The position numbers and the translations under genes were made by a program. 64,000 nucleotides of DNA. It comes from JADGQM01 sp964441945. Its GTDB lineage: Bacteria; Desulfobacterota; Syntrophobacteria; Syntrophobacterales; Syntrophobacteraceae. Under the pieces are notes generated by a model. The model was not told the origin of the DNA. It did not search any database and worked only from the letters and a program-made list of their open reading frames with translations. The stretch spans positions 124,001 through 188,000 of the forward strand of contig CAYTWB010000003.1 of assembly GCA_964441945.1 (NCBI GenBank), given 5' to 3'. Positions 8,196 through 18,162 of the stretch are shown piece after piece (within the stretch, counting starts at the first letter, position 1; each line of letters begins with the position of its first letter).

Positions 8196-8223
8196 CTTTC
8201 GGAAAGAACCGGACAAAACTTTA
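8196..8223 (-). promoter_or_regulatory. Sigma-28 (FliA) type promoter for flaG
   Basis: Minus strand reads TAAAGTTT-N12-TCCGAAAG. The -35 matches the FliA consensus perfectly; the -10 keeps CCGA of GCCGATAA. The spacer is one base longer than the enterobacterial 11. A similar arrangement, also with 12, is seen at 31610-31637. Confidence 0.45.
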
Positions 8224-8277
8224 ATCAATTGTAATCATCCCCCCCTTTTCTCCCATCCCAACCTGAATTCAGTTCCG

Positions 8278-9012
8278 ATGTCGATGATCCATGGCATGTT
8301 AATTGCTCTGAAATCCCAGCGAAGCGTCTTTTCATTACACGAGGAATGGAGAAGACTTGTGAAAACAGCAGAGAGTCCAAAGCTTCTAAACAGGCTTTCC
8401 GACCCGATCAAGCGGCAGAATTTGCCCCCTGCCGGCAAGAATCAACTGCGTTTCGCAGCGCTGTTGGATGCCATGGGCAAACCTGACCAGCTCAAAAACT
8501 CCTCCTCAGAGGTCAAGAATTTGGCTCCTTTGACCCTGGAGGACTACAGAAATCAGGCTATTCCTGTTCGTCGAAAATTCCTCTTGTCGAGATTGCGCAA
8601 TCGGACCCCATTCACTGCCGGGAATGACGATCTGAAAGCGCCTGATCAGCTTCAGAAAGTGATTGAAGCGGCTGCACACAAGTACAGGCTCCCCAAAGAT
8701 CTGGTCACAGCCGTCATCAAAGTGGAATCCAACTTCAACCCCCGCGCCGTCTCACCGGTGGGCGCCAGAGGGCTGATGCAGTTGATGCCGGGCACTGCGG
8801 AGGACCTCGGCGTCAGCAATTCGTTCGATATCAAAGAGAATATCAACGGCGGCTGCCGCTACCTGAAAGAGATGTTGGATCGATTCAACGGCAAGCTGGA
8901 ACTGGCCCTTGCCGCCTATAATGCCGGTCCGGGCGCAGTTGAGAAATACGGCAAGGTCCCTCCCTACAAGGAAACCCAGGATTATGTTAAAAGGGTCCTG
9001 GCCTATTGCTAA
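8278..9012 (+). CDS. Lytic transglycosylase, SLT domain
   Basis: Up to 244 residues. The C-terminal half (from HKYRLPKDLVTAV) is a full SLT domain of the Slt70/MltE type: catalytic Glu in IKVESNFNP, then SPVGARGLMQLMPGTA, and LALAAYNAGPGAVEKYG. These enzymes cut peptidoglycan between MurNAc and GlcNAc. The N-terminal third is not conserved and has no clear signal peptide. ATG 8278 lacks a ribosome site; a GTG at 8359 has GGAGAAG four bases upstream and may be the true start (217 residues). Location next to flaG suggests it opens the wall for the flagellar rod, by inference. Confidence 0.88.
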   Translation: MSMIHGMLIALKSQRSVFSLHEEWRRLVKTAESPKLLNRLSDPIKRQNLPPAGKNQLRFAALLDAMGKPDQLKNSSSEVKNLAPLTLEDYRNQAIPVRRKFLLSRLRNRTPFTAGNDDLKAPDQLQKVIEAAAHKYRLPKDLVTAVIKVESNFNPRAVSPVGARGLMQLMPGTAEDLGVSNSFDIKENINGGCRYLKEMLDRFNGKLELALAAYNAGPGAVEKYGKVPPYKETQDYVKRVLAYC

Positions 9013-9165
9013 AAAGCGACACCCATTCCATTTTTTATTTTCAGGATTTCCCGCTTTCTACCGATAGGGATCGAAAGAGGCAGCCTGTATGCCTCGCAAT
9101 CCTCAAACTTGTTTGGATGGAAGAACCGGTTTAAATGACTTCAAAGAGGGAAAGGGAATAGGGCC

Positions 9166-9678
9166 ATGAGATCGAACCTTGAGGTAATGGATCAAGCTGT
9201 GAAACGGGCTGCCGATCGAGAGGGCAAATATCTGACTTTTTCGCTTGAGCGGGAAGAATATGGTATCGGCATCCTGAAGGTTAAGGAGATCATCGGGATG
9301 ATGCGGATAACGCCTGTCCCCCAGACGCCCGAATATGTCAAAGGGGTGATCAACCTGAGGGGGAAAGTCATTCCGGTTATTGACCTGCGACTGCGGTTCG
9401 GCATGGAATCGATGGAATACAATGATCGAACCTGTATCATCGTTGTGGAGATCAACACGAACTCCGGCAGAATTCATACCGGGATTGTGGTCGATTCCGT
9501 TTCTGAGGTGCTCAACATTAAGAGCTCGGACATCGAGGATACCCCGACCTTCGGTACCAAGCTGAACACGGACTATATTCTCGGAATGGCAAAGATGGGT
9601 GGAGGAGTCAAGATCCTCCTCGACATCGACCGTGTTTTGAGCAAAGAGGAAATGAGTCTCCTGGAAGATGTCGGTTAG
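9166..9678 (+). CDS. cheW: CheW chemotaxis coupling protein
   Basis: 170 residues, a CheW/SH3-like fold after an 18-residue leader. Typical features: LTFSLEREEYGIGILKVKEI, VKGVINLRGKVIPVIDLR, and ILLDIDRVLSKEE at the end. CheW bridges MCPs and CheA. It stands alone on the plus strand between a transglycosylase and a minus-strand kinase. GAGGG lies before the ATG. A weak sigma-28-like -10 (ACCGATAG at 9060-9067) is upstream, without a good -35. It may serve either of the two chemosensory sets; the second CheW is at 38.1-38.6 kb. Confidence 0.93.
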   Translation: MRSNLEVMDQAVKRAADREGKYLTFSLEREEYGIGILKVKEIIGMMRITPVPQTPEYVKGVINLRGKVIPVIDLRLRFGMESMEYNDRTCIIVVEINTNSGRIHTGIVVDSVSEVLNIKSSDIEDTPTFGTKLNTDYILGMAKMGGGVKILLDIDRVLSKEEMSLLEDVG

Positions 9679-9701
9679 GGCATAAGAAGGGTTGCGCTGT
9701 C

Positions 9702-12236
9702 TTACTCAGCACCACGACCATCCTGCCGGGAAGCCCCCAGGGCCTTGGAAACCACCTCGGCAATTTCACGAAGACTGAGCGGCTTCATGACAAACGCTGT
9801 GACTCCGGCTTCCCGGGCCATCTGCTCAGTGATTGCTTCGCTGTAGCCGGTGCACAGTACCACGGGAACATCAGGCCGCAAACTGAGGATTCGCTGAGCC
9901 AGTTCGGTGCCGGTCATCTGAGGCATCGTATAGTCGGTGAACACCAGATCGAACCAGGCTGGTTGGGCACGGAAAACGACAAGCGCCTCCCGGCTGCAGG
10001 TCAGGGATACCACCTCGTATCCCAGATCGGTGAGCATCTCTTTTCCCAGATCGGCAAGCGTCTCCTCGTCATCGACAAACAGGATACGCCCCGAGCCTCT
10101 CGGCAGAGGACAAGGCAAGTTCCTCTCAGCAGGCGCTTTCTCTTTGAGCCTGGGGAGATAAACGCTAAAGGTGGTCCCTTTCCCCGGTGAGCTGTTGACG
10201 GCCACAGCGCCGCCATGACTTTTCACGATACCGTGCACCACTGACAGCCCCATCCCGGTCCCCTGACCCGGACCTTTGGTCGTAAAAAAAGGATCGAAAA
10301 CCCGGTCAATGATAGCTGGATCAATCCCGCACCCCGTATCGCTCACCGTGATTTTCATGTAGGGAACGTCCCTGAGTTTGCTGTAAACGCTCAGGGTTTC
10401 CGTCCGGGGATCTCCATCGGCCAGGCTCACTTCCAGAACACCGCCCCTTTCCCTCATGGCATAAGCGGCGTTGGTACACAGGTTCATCAGCACCTGGTGG
10501 ATTTGAGTCGGATCGGCCAGAGCGACTCCATCCGAGGTCAAACGATTATTCTGGGAGATCTCAACCGTTTTGGGAATCGATGCTCGAAGGAGCTTGAGTG
10601 CTTCTTTGACAACAGGCCAGATTTCGACCTTCTGAAACTCCTTTTCACCCTCGTGCGTGAACATCAAGATCTGTCTGATCAGGTTCTTCGCCCGATGACC
10701 AGCCTTCAGAATCTGCTCCAGATTGCGCTCCGCCAGGCTGCCCTGGGCAACATTTGCCAGGGTCATCTCGGCATAACCCATGATTGCCGCCAGCATGTTA
10801 TTGAAATCATGGGCAATCCCTCCAGCCAGCGTACCAATCGCCTCCATTTTGTGGACCTGCCGCAAATGGGCTTCCAGCTTGCGATGATCGGTTATGTCCT
10901 GATAGGTGCACAACTGCCTGCCGTCATCCATAAGCACCGATCGAACATGGACGACTTTGGACTGACCGTCTTTGCAGCTGACCGTAACCGTTCGATCTTC
11001 AACCGTCCCAAATTCTGGGCTTCCAGGCGGGTCTTTCTTCTCCGGGCCGACTCCATCCGTCCGGCAGTCCGGCTGAGGAGAGGCCTTCTCAAACCATTCC
11101 CGCTCCCCCGGCAGGTCGTCCAGGGTGTAGCCCAGGATCTCGGTGAACCTTGGGTTGAGGTATTCGAAGGTCAGATCGCAATTCCTCAGAGAGATCCCAA
11201 GAGGGGCCTTTTCCACAAGCAAGCGGAATCGCTTCTCACTCTCACGCAGAGCATCCTCGGTCTGTTTTCGTTTGGTGACATCGCTCAGAATCCCGACAGA
11301 GCCAATCAGCATTCCCGACTCGTCACACCAGGGGAAAGAATGGTCCCGAACCCATTTCAGTTCCCCCGACCGGGTACAGATCTGGTAGTCTGCCTGGTAT
11401 TCTCTGACTTCTCCCTCCCGGCGATTCTGGATCAAACGGTCCACTGAGACATGCTCCACACCGGGCATTTCAATCTCTTTCACGAGCCTGGAAAAACCGA
11501 AGGTCATGATTTCATCCGCCCAGTAACCCGTCAACTGCTTGACTGCAGGGCTGAGGTAATCGTACCGCATCGAGTCGTAGTTCAGGCGATAGAGCACATC
11601 CCCCGTGTTTTCCGCCATGAAGCGAAAACGTTCTTCACTCTCCCTCAGATCTTCTGCGAGCTTGCGCTCAGTAATGTCCTGCAAGGATTCGATGGCACCA
11701 ATGAGATTCCCTTCCCGGTCGTAGATGGGACTGGCTTTTGCCTTCAGATAGAGACCTCTGCCGTTGACAAAGAGCATCTGACCTGTTTCGGCGGCCAGGA
11801 CATCCTTCTGCCTTTGCACAAAGGAATACGTATGCTCTACCTCCAGACCGGCTTCAAAAACCAGGTCGACCAGCAAAGGCCGCCGAACCCCGTAGAAGGG
11901 CAGCGCATACTCACGGTCCCCTTTTCCGAGGATGTCTTCGGCATCAATGCCGGTCAATTCCTCCATGGCCTTATTCCATGCAATGACCTCTCTGCGGGGA
12001 TTGATGGCAAAAGTCGGGTCGGGAAGAAAGTCGACCAGGTGGGAGAGGACGTATTGCGTTTCGCCGATGGCTGCTCCCGGAAATTCGTGCTCATCAGCCA
12101 TTGACTGGCGGACCGGTCCCCGCCTCTCCAAACGTTGCCTGAGTCTCCTGTTCTCGGCTTCGAGCTCGGCGATCGTCAGGCGGAGGCTGACCGATTCTTC
12201 GGTGCAATCCGTTGCGATCTTACCATCAACGATCAT
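9702..12236 (-). CDS. Hybrid histidine kinase, three PAS domains plus receiver
   Basis: 844 residues, no membrane segment. Order: short coiled coil (18-40), PAS with the unusual LPFYGVRRPLLVDLV insert (about 60-195), PAS/PAC (about 200-325), PAS (about 330-455), HisKA with TLAGGIAHDFNN, HATPase with VSDTGCGIDP and GQGTGMGLSVVHGIV, and a C-terminal receiver with LFVDDEETL and VFTDYTMPQMTG. It should sense an intracellular cue and relay phosphate internally. GGAGGGG lies before the ATG. The LPFYG-type PAS and the same kinase-receiver end recur in the kinases at 23.7 and 31.9 kb, so these are paralogues. Its stop is 23 bases from the convergent cheW. Confidence 0.9.
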   Translation of the reverse strand: MIVDGKIATDCTEESVSLRLTIAELEAENRRLRQRLERRGPVRQSMADEHEFPGAAIGETQYVLSHLVDFLPDPTFAINPRREVIAWNKAMEELTGIDAEDILGKGDREYALPFYGVRRPLLVDLVFEAGLEVEHTYSFVQRQKDVLAAETGQMLFVNGRGLYLKAKASPIYDREGNLIGAIESLQDITERKLAEDLRESEERFRFMAENTGDVLYRLNYDSMRYDYLSPAVKQLTGYWADEIMTFGFSRLVKEIEMPGVEHVSVDRLIQNRREGEVREYQADYQICTRSGELKWVRDHSFPWCDESGMLIGSVGILSDVTKRKQTEDALRESEKRFRLLVEKAPLGISLRNCDLTFEYLNPRFTEILGYTLDDLPGEREWFEKASPQPDCRTDGVGPEKKDPPGSPEFGTVEDRTVTVSCKDGQSKVVHVRSVLMDDGRQLCTYQDITDHRKLEAHLRQVHKMEAIGTLAGGIAHDFNNMLAAIMGYAEMTLANVAQGSLAERNLEQILKAGHRAKNLIRQILMFTHEGEKEFQKVEIWPVVKEALKLLRASIPKTVEISQNNRLTSDGVALADPTQIHQVLMNLCTNAAYAMRERGGVLEVSLADGDPRTETLSVYSKLRDVPYMKITVSDTGCGIDPAIIDRVFDPFFTTKGPGQGTGMGLSVVHGIVKSHGGAVAVNSSPGKGTTFSVYLPRLKEKAPAERNLPCPLPRGSGRILFVDDEETLADLGKEMLTDLGYEVVSLTCSREALVVFRAQPAWFDLVFTDYTMPQMTGTELAQRILSLRPDVPVVLCTGYSEAITEQMAREAGVTAFVMKPLSLREIAEVVSKALGASRQDGRGAE

Positions 12237-12287
12237 CTAAACCCCTCCGGAGACAGCCCAAAAGACCAGTTTGCCCGGATAGTTGAC

Positions 12288-12304
12288 AGCAATCAAGTAG
12301 CCTT
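12288..12304 (-). promoter_or_regulatory. Weak sigma-54-like promoter upstream of the PAS hybrid kinase
   Basis: Minus strand AGGCTAC-TTGA-TTGCT has correct GG-N10-GC spacing and a perfect -12 half, but the -24 half keeps only GGC. It lies about 50 bases before the kinase ATG. Confidence 0.25.
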
Positions 12305-12305
12305 T

Positions 12306-12413
12306 CCCACTTTCCCACTTTCCCAAAGGGAGGGCAGGGGGGATTTTCGACGTTGCACCTATCCAAATCCTCCCAGCCCCCCTTTTCAAAGCGGGACTCA
12401 GGCCCATGGCTTA
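12306..12413. repeat. GC-rich inverted repeat with short tandem units
   Basis: Begins with three tandem units of ACTTTCCC, then AAAGGGAGGGCAGGGGGGATTT, and about 25 bases later its imperfect reverse complement AAATCCTCCCAGCCCCCCTTTT. The two arms could form a long hairpin between the MCP stop and the kinase start. It resembles the dispersed G-run palindromes common in proteobacterial genomes. Only one copy in this window. Confidence 0.5.
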
Positions 12414-12428
12414 TTTGTGGACAAACCC

Positions 12429-15353
12429 CTAGAAATCGTCCGATTCACTACTCTTTGAGGGTATCAATCTCTTCGCAGGGGTCTCTCCTTGAGCCGGCAT
12501 CGCTTCATCGCTTTTTCTGTGAGAAAGCCGGCCTCGTATGGTTCCTTTGCCGGCCGCCGATTCTTTGACGGCCTGGAGCGCATGGGTTTCATCCTCACTG
12601 CCATGGACCAGGGCAACCAGTTCCCCGACATACTGCCGGGTCTCTTGAGCCTGAACATTGAGCTCAACAGACGCCGAAGCCGATTCCTCCGCCTGCGATG
12701 CGTTCTGCTGCACCACTCGATCCATTTCCGCAACAGCCTTGCTGACCTGGTCGATCCCCTGCGCCTGTTCATTTGAGGCCGCGGCTATCTCCGACAACAA
12801 CTCGCTGACTTTGGATGTGGTGCCGGTGATCCGGGAGAGGGCTTCTTCGGTCTTTTGCACCAGGTCGGAACCGTTGTGGACCCTCTTCACCGTGCCTTCG
12901 ATCAGCACAGCCGTGTTCTTGGCGGCATCCGCCGCCCTCATGGCCAGGTTTCTCACCTCTTCGGCGACCACCGCAAACCCGGCGCCCGATTCGCCGGCCC
13001 GTGCCGCCTCAACCGCGGCGTTCAACGCCAGGAGGTTCGTCTGAAACGCAATCTCGTCAATCGTCTTGACGATCTTCTGAGTCTCCTCGCTGGCCCTTGA
13101 GGTTTCATCCATCGCCACGATCAGGTCTCGCATGGAGCTGTTGGCCTCTTGCACAAGCTGCAGGGCTTCCGCCATCAGCCTGTTGGCCTGAGTCGCATTC
13201 CCTGCATTCTGCTTCGTCATGGAAGCCATCTCCTCCAGGGCCGACGAAGTCTCCTCAAGCGATGCCGCCTGCTCGGAAGCTCCTTCAGCCTGCGCCTGGC
13301 TCGCCGACGACACCTCCCTGGAAGCTGCGGCAACGCGCTCTCCTCCCGTCGAGAGACCACCAATGATCCGTACGAGCGGGTTGGCAATGCTCCTGCTGGA
13401 GAAGAACCCCACAACACCCCCCAGGAGAACCATCACCAGGGTCATCGCCCCAATCATCATGGCCGATCTACCGGCGCTGGCATCGGCATTCTGCTTGATC
13501 CCCTCGGCCAGCTCGAGGAATTCATCGACGGGACACGTTATCACCAGCGAGTAGGTCCTGGTGCCGATCTTCAACGGAACAAAGTAGCTGTATTTGGAGC
13601 TCCCCTCAAAAACGTACTTCCCCGATCCCTCTTCTCCTTTCAGCATGCGATTTTTCGCAAGCTCGGCCAGTGCGCCGAACTTGGAATCGGTTATGTTTAT
13701 GGGATTGACCAGATCGAATTTCGGGTGGGAGACGACAACACCCTGTTCATTCAGAATGAAGGGATAACCGGTCTTTCCATACACATGGCCCTTGAGCTGT
13801 TTCCAGACCAGCTGCCAGTCGAGGTTGAAGACCACCAGGCCCTTGAATGTCTCGCCCACATAGACAGGGGCCGCCATGCGCATTTCCGGCAACCCGGTGT
13901 TGGCTGCCAGGATCGCGCCGGAATTGTAAGTGTTCCCCTTCTTGAGCGACAGGCATTCCTTGAACCACGCCTCACCCGCCTTGGAAGCCTGCTCCGAGGT
14001 GAATTGGCCGAGTTTCAGGTTGATAACCTCCTGCCCCTTTTCATCGATGTAACGGATCTGATTGTAGGCAGGCTGAGATTTGCCGTCCACTTCGATGGAA
14101 CCGGTCCGGTGGACGTCCTTGAATTCTTCTTTTACGGCGGCCATCGAGGAATTGGTGGATTCCTGAACAAGCTCATCCCAGAAACCCAGTCCACAAACGA
14201 TCCAATCCCATTCCGGAAAGTAGTAGTAGACAAGGAGCATGTTCTGATTGTCGCTCTTGTAGCTGACGGCTTTCGCTTCACCCGCCTTCTTCTGGCTGAG
14301 GACCTCTTCCAGGTTCGAAACCTTGAGGACTGACGCGGCATTTTTCCCAACCAGATCGGCCTGAGGATGAATGACAAGCGCTCCCTTGGAACCCATCACA
14401 AAGGTGTAACCGGACCGGCCGACTTTCCCGCCGGCTATGGCATTGTTGAGCCTCTCCCCCTCACGCTCCTTGACACCGTTGTAGAGCATCCCGACGAGCT
14501 CCCCTTTGCTGCCGAAGAGCGGTTTGTAGACGGTGATGTTCCAGGCATCGACCACAAAGGCCCTGCCCTTGTAGGTTTCTCCTTTCAGGACCTTTGCCAC
14601 GACCGGGTTTGGCTGGCCGTCGGCGTTCTTGGCGGGGATGAAAGTGCCGGTGGCACGCGTTCCATCGCCCTTCTTCACGCTGGTGGAAACTCGCAGCATG
14701 TCTCCCTGGTCATTCATCTTCTGAAAAATGGTGCAGCTTCCTTTAAGCATTTTCTGAACTTCGTCCACTATGGGAACGAACTGGCCCTGAGCATGCTCCG
14801 ACCCGAAGGAAACGTCTCCAACCCGCAACACGGGAAGTGAGATGTTCTGGCTTTCCTGAGTGAACTGGTTGACGGCTTTCCACTCGGAGGTGGCATTGGA
14901 CAAAACCGGTTTTCCATAGGTGGACAGAAGATGCTCCGTAACAGCCAGGTCGCCGTCCAGCTTCTTCTCGAGAAGCTCCTGCTGGACCTTGCACATCTCC
15001 ACGATCCCCTCGACCGTTCTCGACGCCTCTTTTTCCACCATGCTGTTCAAGAGCTGGTTTTTGCCGTCAAGGGTTTCCAGGTAGTTGGTCAGTCGATAAG
15101 ACCCGGCAAGAATCCTCAGGTCGCTCTCACTCTTATCGATGAATCCGAGCACTCTCTCCTTATCAATCTTGACGCCGTTGGAGAGAATATCCATAGCCTG
15201 TTTTTCCAGGCCGGAAAAAGACTGGCTGACCGTTTCCTGCGAAAAGGATTTCAATTGAAAGAAGCTCATGAGTCCGACAATGACCACCGGAACGATCACC
15301 AACAGAAGGGACACAGCCAAAAGCCTAACTTTGAGAGACAGTCTCAGTTTCAT
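12429..15353 (-). CDS. Transmembrane methyl-accepting chemotaxis protein with large Cache sensor
   Basis: 974 residues. TM1 about 8-30; a very large periplasmic part (about 31-630) with Cache-type repeats (GRSGYTFVMGSKGALVIHP and GKTGYPFILNEQGVVVSHP mark two ligand-binding units); TM2 about 630-653; only a short linker instead of a clear HAMP; then the cytoplasmic signalling domain with tip NAAVEAARAGESGAGF near 777. The two Cache marks fit a Cache3-Cache2 fusion sensor for small molecules. No CheR-tethering pentapeptide at the C-terminus (ends SESDDF). The next MCP gene follows the same direction 82 bases upstream; both could feed either CheA. Ligand unknown. Confidence 0.92.
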   Translation of the reverse strand: MKLRLSLKVRLLAVSLLLVIVPVVIVGLMSFFQLKSFSQETVSQSFSGLEKQAMDILSNGVKIDKERVLGFIDKSESDLRILAGSYRLTNYLETLDGKNQLLNSMVEKEASRTVEGIVEMCKVQQELLEKKLDGDLAVTEHLLSTYGKPVLSNATSEWKAVNQFTQESQNISLPVLRVGDVSFGSEHAQGQFVPIVDEVQKMLKGSCTIFQKMNDQGDMLRVSTSVKKGDGTRATGTFIPAKNADGQPNPVVAKVLKGETYKGRAFVVDAWNITVYKPLFGSKGELVGMLYNGVKEREGERLNNAIAGGKVGRSGYTFVMGSKGALVIHPQADLVGKNAASVLKVSNLEEVLSQKKAGEAKAVSYKSDNQNMLLVYYYFPEWDWIVCGLGFWDELVQESTNSSMAAVKEEFKDVHRTGSIEVDGKSQPAYNQIRYIDEKGQEVINLKLGQFTSEQASKAGEAWFKECLSLKKGNTYNSGAILAANTGLPEMRMAAPVYVGETFKGLVVFNLDWQLVWKQLKGHVYGKTGYPFILNEQGVVVSHPKFDLVNPINITDSKFGALAELAKNRMLKGEEGSGKYVFEGSSKYSYFVPLKIGTRTYSLVITCPVDEFLELAEGIKQNADASAGRSAMMIGAMTLVMVLLGGVVGFFSSRSIANPLVRIIGGLSTGGERVAAASREVSSASQAQAEGASEQAASLEETSSALEEMASMTKQNAGNATQANRLMAEALQLVQEANSSMRDLIVAMDETSRASEETQKIVKTIDEIAFQTNLLALNAAVEAARAGESGAGFAVVAEEVRNLAMRAADAAKNTAVLIEGTVKRVHNGSDLVQKTEEALSRITGTTSKVSELLSEIAAASNEQAQGIDQVSKAVAEMDRVVQQNASQAEESASASVELNVQAQETRQYVGELVALVHGSEDETHALQAVKESAAGKGTIRGRLSHRKSDEAMPAQGETPAKRLIPSKSSESDDF

Positions 15354-15435
15354 TCTTCTTTTCCTTCTCTGGTCGAATCTTCAGAAAATGTGAACCACCG
15401 GCGCAGCGCTTTCGACACTCTGTCAAGGATCTTGG

Positions 15436-17760
15436 CTAAAAGTCCTTCATATCGTCTTCACCAAAGGGGATAACCTGCTCCGGCGAAACCCCTTTGACCT
15501 TCCCTTCACCCTTCTTCCCTCCCTTCAACGGCTCGTGAACCGCCGGCTTCGCTTCCTCGGCTGCGTGCCCCCGAGCCGGCGGCAGACTCAGTGTTTGCCG
15601 GCGACCCCGCCGACTGCTCCCCTTCGCCCGGGAATCGGTCGAACCGACCAGTTTAACCAGCTCCCCGACGTATTCCTTCATCTGCTCAGCCTGAGCATTC
15701 ATCTCCTCCGCCGCCGCAGCGGATTCTTCCGCATTCGCTGCATTCTGCTGAACGACCTTGTCCATTTCCGCCACGGCCGTATTGACCTCACCGATCCCCT
15801 GGGCCTGTTCCTGGGACGCTGCCGCAATCTCGCCCACCAGTTCCCCGGACTTCGTCACGCTGGCCGATACCTGCTGAAAATCCTGGTTCGTCTTCTCGAC
15901 CAACTGGTTTCCTTCTTTGATCTTTCTCACGGTGCCCTCAATCAGGGCCGCCGTGTTCTTGGCAGCTTCCGCGGCCCGCATGGCCAGATTGCGCACTTCG
16001 TCGGCAACCACCGCAAACCCTGCACCGGCTTCCCCCGCCCTGGCAGCTTCGACCGCAGCATTGAGCGCCAGCAGGTTGGTCTGGAATGCAATTTCGTCAA
16101 TGGTCTTGATGATCTTCTGGGTTTCCTCACTGGCCCTCGATATCTCATTCATGGAGGTGGTCAGATCGGCCATGGTCTGGTTGGCTTGATTGACTATCGT
16201 GCTGGATTCCATCATCAGCCGATTCGCCTGAATAGCGTTGTCCGCATTCTGCTTGGTCATGGATGTGACTTCCTCCAGGGCCGAAGAGGTCTCTTCAAGC
16301 GATGCCGCCTGCTCCGAGGAGCCCTCGGCAAGCTGCTGACTGGCGGACGAAACCTGGCCGGAAGCCGATGCCACCTGATCCGAGGCTTCGTCAAGGCCCG
16401 AGATGGCCCGGTTGATCGGTCGGATAATGGATCTTGCCAGCAGCCCGGCGAAAATCAGTCCGCCCACCGTACCAACGATGATGAAACCCACAATCACCAT
16501 CTTTCCGCCCGATGCAGTTCCGGCAAAAGAGTCCATCGCCATCTGGCCCACTGAGCCGGCAATCTGCCCGATCCTGTCGGCGACCTGGTCAATCTGTGAG
16601 ATGTCCTTCTGACGGGCCTCATTGTTTTTCACTCGCCGGGTAAACTTGTCCAGATAGGTATCGGCTTCTTTCTTGAGACCTTCCGTGGCAATCGGAAGCT
16701 CTTTGACCTTGGCGATATTCTCGCCGACTTTTCCCGCTTCGATGCCGAAGGCCATATAGGAGAGGGCATTCACTCGAGCCTGCTGGGTGAATTTTTCAAT
16801 TCCGTTTGCCTGCTGCAACCGGCCAAGACCATCCTCGACCAGTTGCGCCATTTTCGCCACCTGCTTTTCCAGGTCGTCGATATAGACACCGGCGCAGACG
16901 ACCAGCCCCCAGGGCTTGAAGCTTTTTGCATAAGTCACCTTGGGAAAGACGGCATCACCCATCCCGGGCTTGGTCCAGAAGTACTCAGTATAGGATTCTC
17001 CGCTCTTGAGCGCACTGTCCACCAGCTCTCTCATGAAGGTCTTGCCGGTCTTCTTGTCCTGGATCTTCCCGAAATCCTGCCCTTCAAGCTTCCGGTTGCT
17101 TCCATGGGCAACAAGAATCAAATCCTCCTGAACAACGAAAAAGTAGTTATCCCCCTCGAAATGCAGGTTTCTCAGTGCATCGAGCGCCCCTTCCTTGGGC
17201 ATGGAATGATCGTGATAGTACTTCATGACATCGTACCCGACCCCAACCACATCCTTGACGCGATCATAGGAATATTCTTTCAGGGTCTTGGCGTTGTTCT
17301 GGAGAAGGTTCTCCTTGGTGCCGGCGGTTGCCTTGGCGGATTCGGATTCGGCAATGGCAGAAATCGTTTTCGCCACATCCTGGAGCTCCTTCAAAGCCAG
17401 CGCATCATCCTCTTCCAGCCGTTTGAGCTCATCAGCGGCCTTTCGGTAGACCTGCTGCGCCTGGATCATCTCGTCGGCTTCCTTGCTCTGATCCATCGAG
17501 GATTTCAATTCGGTCGTGAGCCCTGCCAGCTGTTCAAGGCTCTGCGTCAGTTTTCGGTACGACTCTTCGTTCTTCTTGAGAATGTAGTCCTTCTCGAATG
17601 TTCTGGCCTGAAGGATCTTGGCCTCAACCTGCTTCGCCCTGGCATTCAATTCCCCCCCGCTGATGACCCGGTTCAAGCTGATGTAACCCGCCCCCCCAAT
17701 CACCACGCCGACAAGGATCAACGAGATAAAGCCTCCGAAGATTTTGGTCCCGATACCCAT
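15436..17760 (-). CDS. Transmembrane methyl-accepting chemotaxis protein with helical bundle and sCache sensor
   Basis: 774 residues. TM1 about 7-30, a helical periplasmic segment (30-180), a single-Cache domain (about 190-310; LHFEGDNYFFVVQEDLILVAHG and FKPWGLVVCAGVYIDD are sCache_2 marks), more helices, TM2 about 418-442, then a signalling domain with tip NAAVEAARAGEAGAGF near 570. The signalling half is close to that of the neighbouring MCP at 12.4 kb (same EGSSEQAASLEETSSALEE block), so the pair arose by duplication with sensor exchange. GGGAGG precedes the ATG. Ends with DDMKDF, no NWETF-like tail. Confidence 0.92.
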   Translation of the reverse strand: MGIGTKIFGGFISLILVGVVIGGAGYISLNRVISGGELNARAKQVEAKILQARTFEKDYILKKNEESYRKLTQSLEQLAGLTTELKSSMDQSKEADEMIQAQQVYRKAADELKRLEEDDALALKELQDVAKTISAIAESESAKATAGTKENLLQNNAKTLKEYSYDRVKDVVGVGYDVMKYYHDHSMPKEGALDALRNLHFEGDNYFFVVQEDLILVAHGSNRKLEGQDFGKIQDKKTGKTFMRELVDSALKSGESYTEYFWTKPGMGDAVFPKVTYAKSFKPWGLVVCAGVYIDDLEKQVAKMAQLVEDGLGRLQQANGIEKFTQQARVNALSYMAFGIEAGKVGENIAKVKELPIATEGLKKEADTYLDKFTRRVKNNEARQKDISQIDQVADRIGQIAGSVGQMAMDSFAGTASGGKMVIVGFIIVGTVGGLIFAGLLARSIIRPINRAISGLDEASDQVASASGQVSSASQQLAEGSSEQAASLEETSSALEEVTSMTKQNADNAIQANRLMMESSTIVNQANQTMADLTTSMNEISRASEETQKIIKTIDEIAFQTNLLALNAAVEAARAGEAGAGFAVVADEVRNLAMRAAEAAKNTAALIEGTVRKIKEGNQLVEKTNQDFQQVSASVTKSGELVGEIAAASQEQAQGIGEVNTAVAEMDKVVQQNAANAEESAAAAEEMNAQAEQMKEYVGELVKLVGSTDSRAKGSSRRGRRQTLSLPPARGHAAEEAKPAVHEPLKGGKKGEGKVKGVSPEQVIPFGEDDMKDF

Positions 17761-17882
17761 TTCGCCTCCCTTCCTTTCTGATCCATTTGCCTTGATTCGA
17801 AATAACCCGCCCTAAACCCTTTCCTACCGGTCCTACCGCTGATCACACCTCCATTTAGAATCCCGGTTACCATCCCGAAAGG

Positions 17883-18005
17883 ACTATCTCAGAACTCGCT
17901 CACACCGTTACCCCGGCGAAGGCCGGGACCCAGAACTTTAGGAAACCTGGATTCCGGCTTTCGCCGGAATGACGTTCAACGGCCTTTGTGTCATTTTGAG
18001 ATAGT
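17883..18005. repeat. Palindromic repeat, family A, complete copy (A2)
   Basis: 123 bp with the same ends as A1 (ACTATCTC ... GAGATAGT) and the same two internal hairpins. It is followed by TCTAAGAG as are the other right ends. It begins about 120 bases upstream of the MCP start at 17760. Confidence 0.85.
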
Positions 18006-18162
18006 CTCTAAGAGCAAACTTCCTCCCCTTCCAATGCCTCCAACCGTTCACCTATCATCTGTTAGCACATCTAGCACAATAAAGTGATCACGTTCGCTCA
18101 ATTGTGCAGCGCTGTACGAAACAACGTCACGGACATACCGACCCGTGGGGTGATCACTTCCC

